From Neptuniibacter caesariensis (lineage in GTDB: Bacteria > Pseudomonadota > Gammaproteobacteria > Pseudomonadales > Balneatricaceae), in contig NZ_CH724127.1 in NCBI RefSeq assembly GCF_000153345.1, forward strand, positions 411,528 through 475,527: a stretch of 64,000 nucleotides of DNA, in the 5' to 3' direction. The notes beneath the pieces were generated by a model that did no database searches, was not told the DNA's origin, and worked only from the letters and a program-made list of their open reading frames with translations. Position numbers and translations under genes: made by a program. Positions 63,950-64,000 of this stretch are shown here, piece by piece (position 1 is the stretch's first letter; each line of letters begins with the position of its first letter).

Positions 63950-64000
63950 ATGAAAATGCTCAACCTGAAACACCTGCACTATTTTTGGTTAACGGCCCGT
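63950..64000 (+). CDS. LysR-family regulator, NhaR-like (5' end only)
   Basis: The window ends after 17 codons. MKMLNLKHLHYFWLTAR matches the opening of LysR-type NhaR regulators, which usually begin with ...HLHYFW. The rest of the gene lies beyond the window. The inverted repeat just upstream suggests autoregulation. Confidence 0.6.
   Translation, partial: MKMLNLKHLHYFWLTAR

Noticed and set aside
1-64000. CRISPR arrays, insertion sequences, prophage, tRNA or rRNA
   Set aside because: None was recognised by reading: no regularly spaced repeats, transposase, integrase or conserved RNA gene.

Overview
The window looks like the chromosome of a marine, heterotrophic gammaproteobacterium of the Oceanospirillales type (Neptunomonas/Amphritea/Marinobacterium-like). 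This is inferred from gene content (NasST-controlled nitrate assimilation, many signalling proteins, QueF, RlmF, PA2817 and DUF1285 families, a Zur-type zinc-sparing locus) and moderate GC. No rRNA, tRNA, CRISPR array, insertion sequence or prophage was recognised. Coding density is high, and most genes are ordinary chromosomal ones.

Layout. 0.1-4.6 kb: a three-gene signalling operon (mini periplasmic binding protein, outer-membrane barrel, PAS-GGDEF-EAL protein). 4.6-8.8 kb: a PA2817-family protein, an ABC-2 exporter pair, queF, a nitroreductase and a thioesterase-like protein. 8.8-14.1 kb: a CopA copper ATPase behind a MerR/CueR-type promoter, a periplasmic cyclophilin, a VOC protein and a chemoreceptor. 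14.1-21.6 kb: an exported DUF255 thioredoxin-like protein with a DsbD-alpha-like tail, small proteins, a MocR regulator, dgt, yciH, a 36-codon small ORF and a DUF4124-retropepsin protein. 21.6-26.8 kb: an operon of RND/MMPL pump, LolA-like protein and outer-membrane barrel, with a TetR gene upstream. 27.2-30.6 kb: a hypothetical protein, an MTHFR-family protein, DUF1285 and a two-receiver response regulator. 30.6-34.9 kb: a Fur-box-controlled TonB receptor with a PepSY membrane protein.

34.9-52.3 kb is a nitrate assimilation island: nirD, an unusual 1247-residue NirB carrying an additional N-terminal FAD/NAD(P)H module, a PP2C-Ser/Thr kinase fusion, a NarK-type transporter, nrtCBA, nasS, nasT and nasA. 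Three sigma-54 promoter matches (39249-39264 minus, 46514-46529 minus, 49435-49450 plus) and three leaders ending in near-identical intrinsic terminators (upstream of nirB, the MFS gene and nrtA) suggest control by nitrogen status (NtrC-type activation) plus NasT (ANTAR) antitermination released from NasS by nitrate. NrtABC and the MFS protein would import nitrate, NasA would reduce it to nitrite and NirBD would reduce nitrite to ammonium. The additional NirB module may supply NADH electrons to NasA.

52.3-60.6 kb: DUF454, an HDOD protein, rlmF, a cysteine-synthase-like gene divergent from an Lrp/AsnC regulator, a metallo-beta-lactamase-fold protein and iorAB. 60.8-63.9 kb is a zinc-sparing locus: gamma-carbonic anhydrase, a dihydroorotase paralogue and zinc-free ribosomal proteins L31 and L36, arranged around two Zur-box-like palindromes with a Fur-box-like site between them. 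The window ends in the first 17 codons of a LysR/NhaR-like gene whose promoter region holds a perfect 18-bp inverted repeat.
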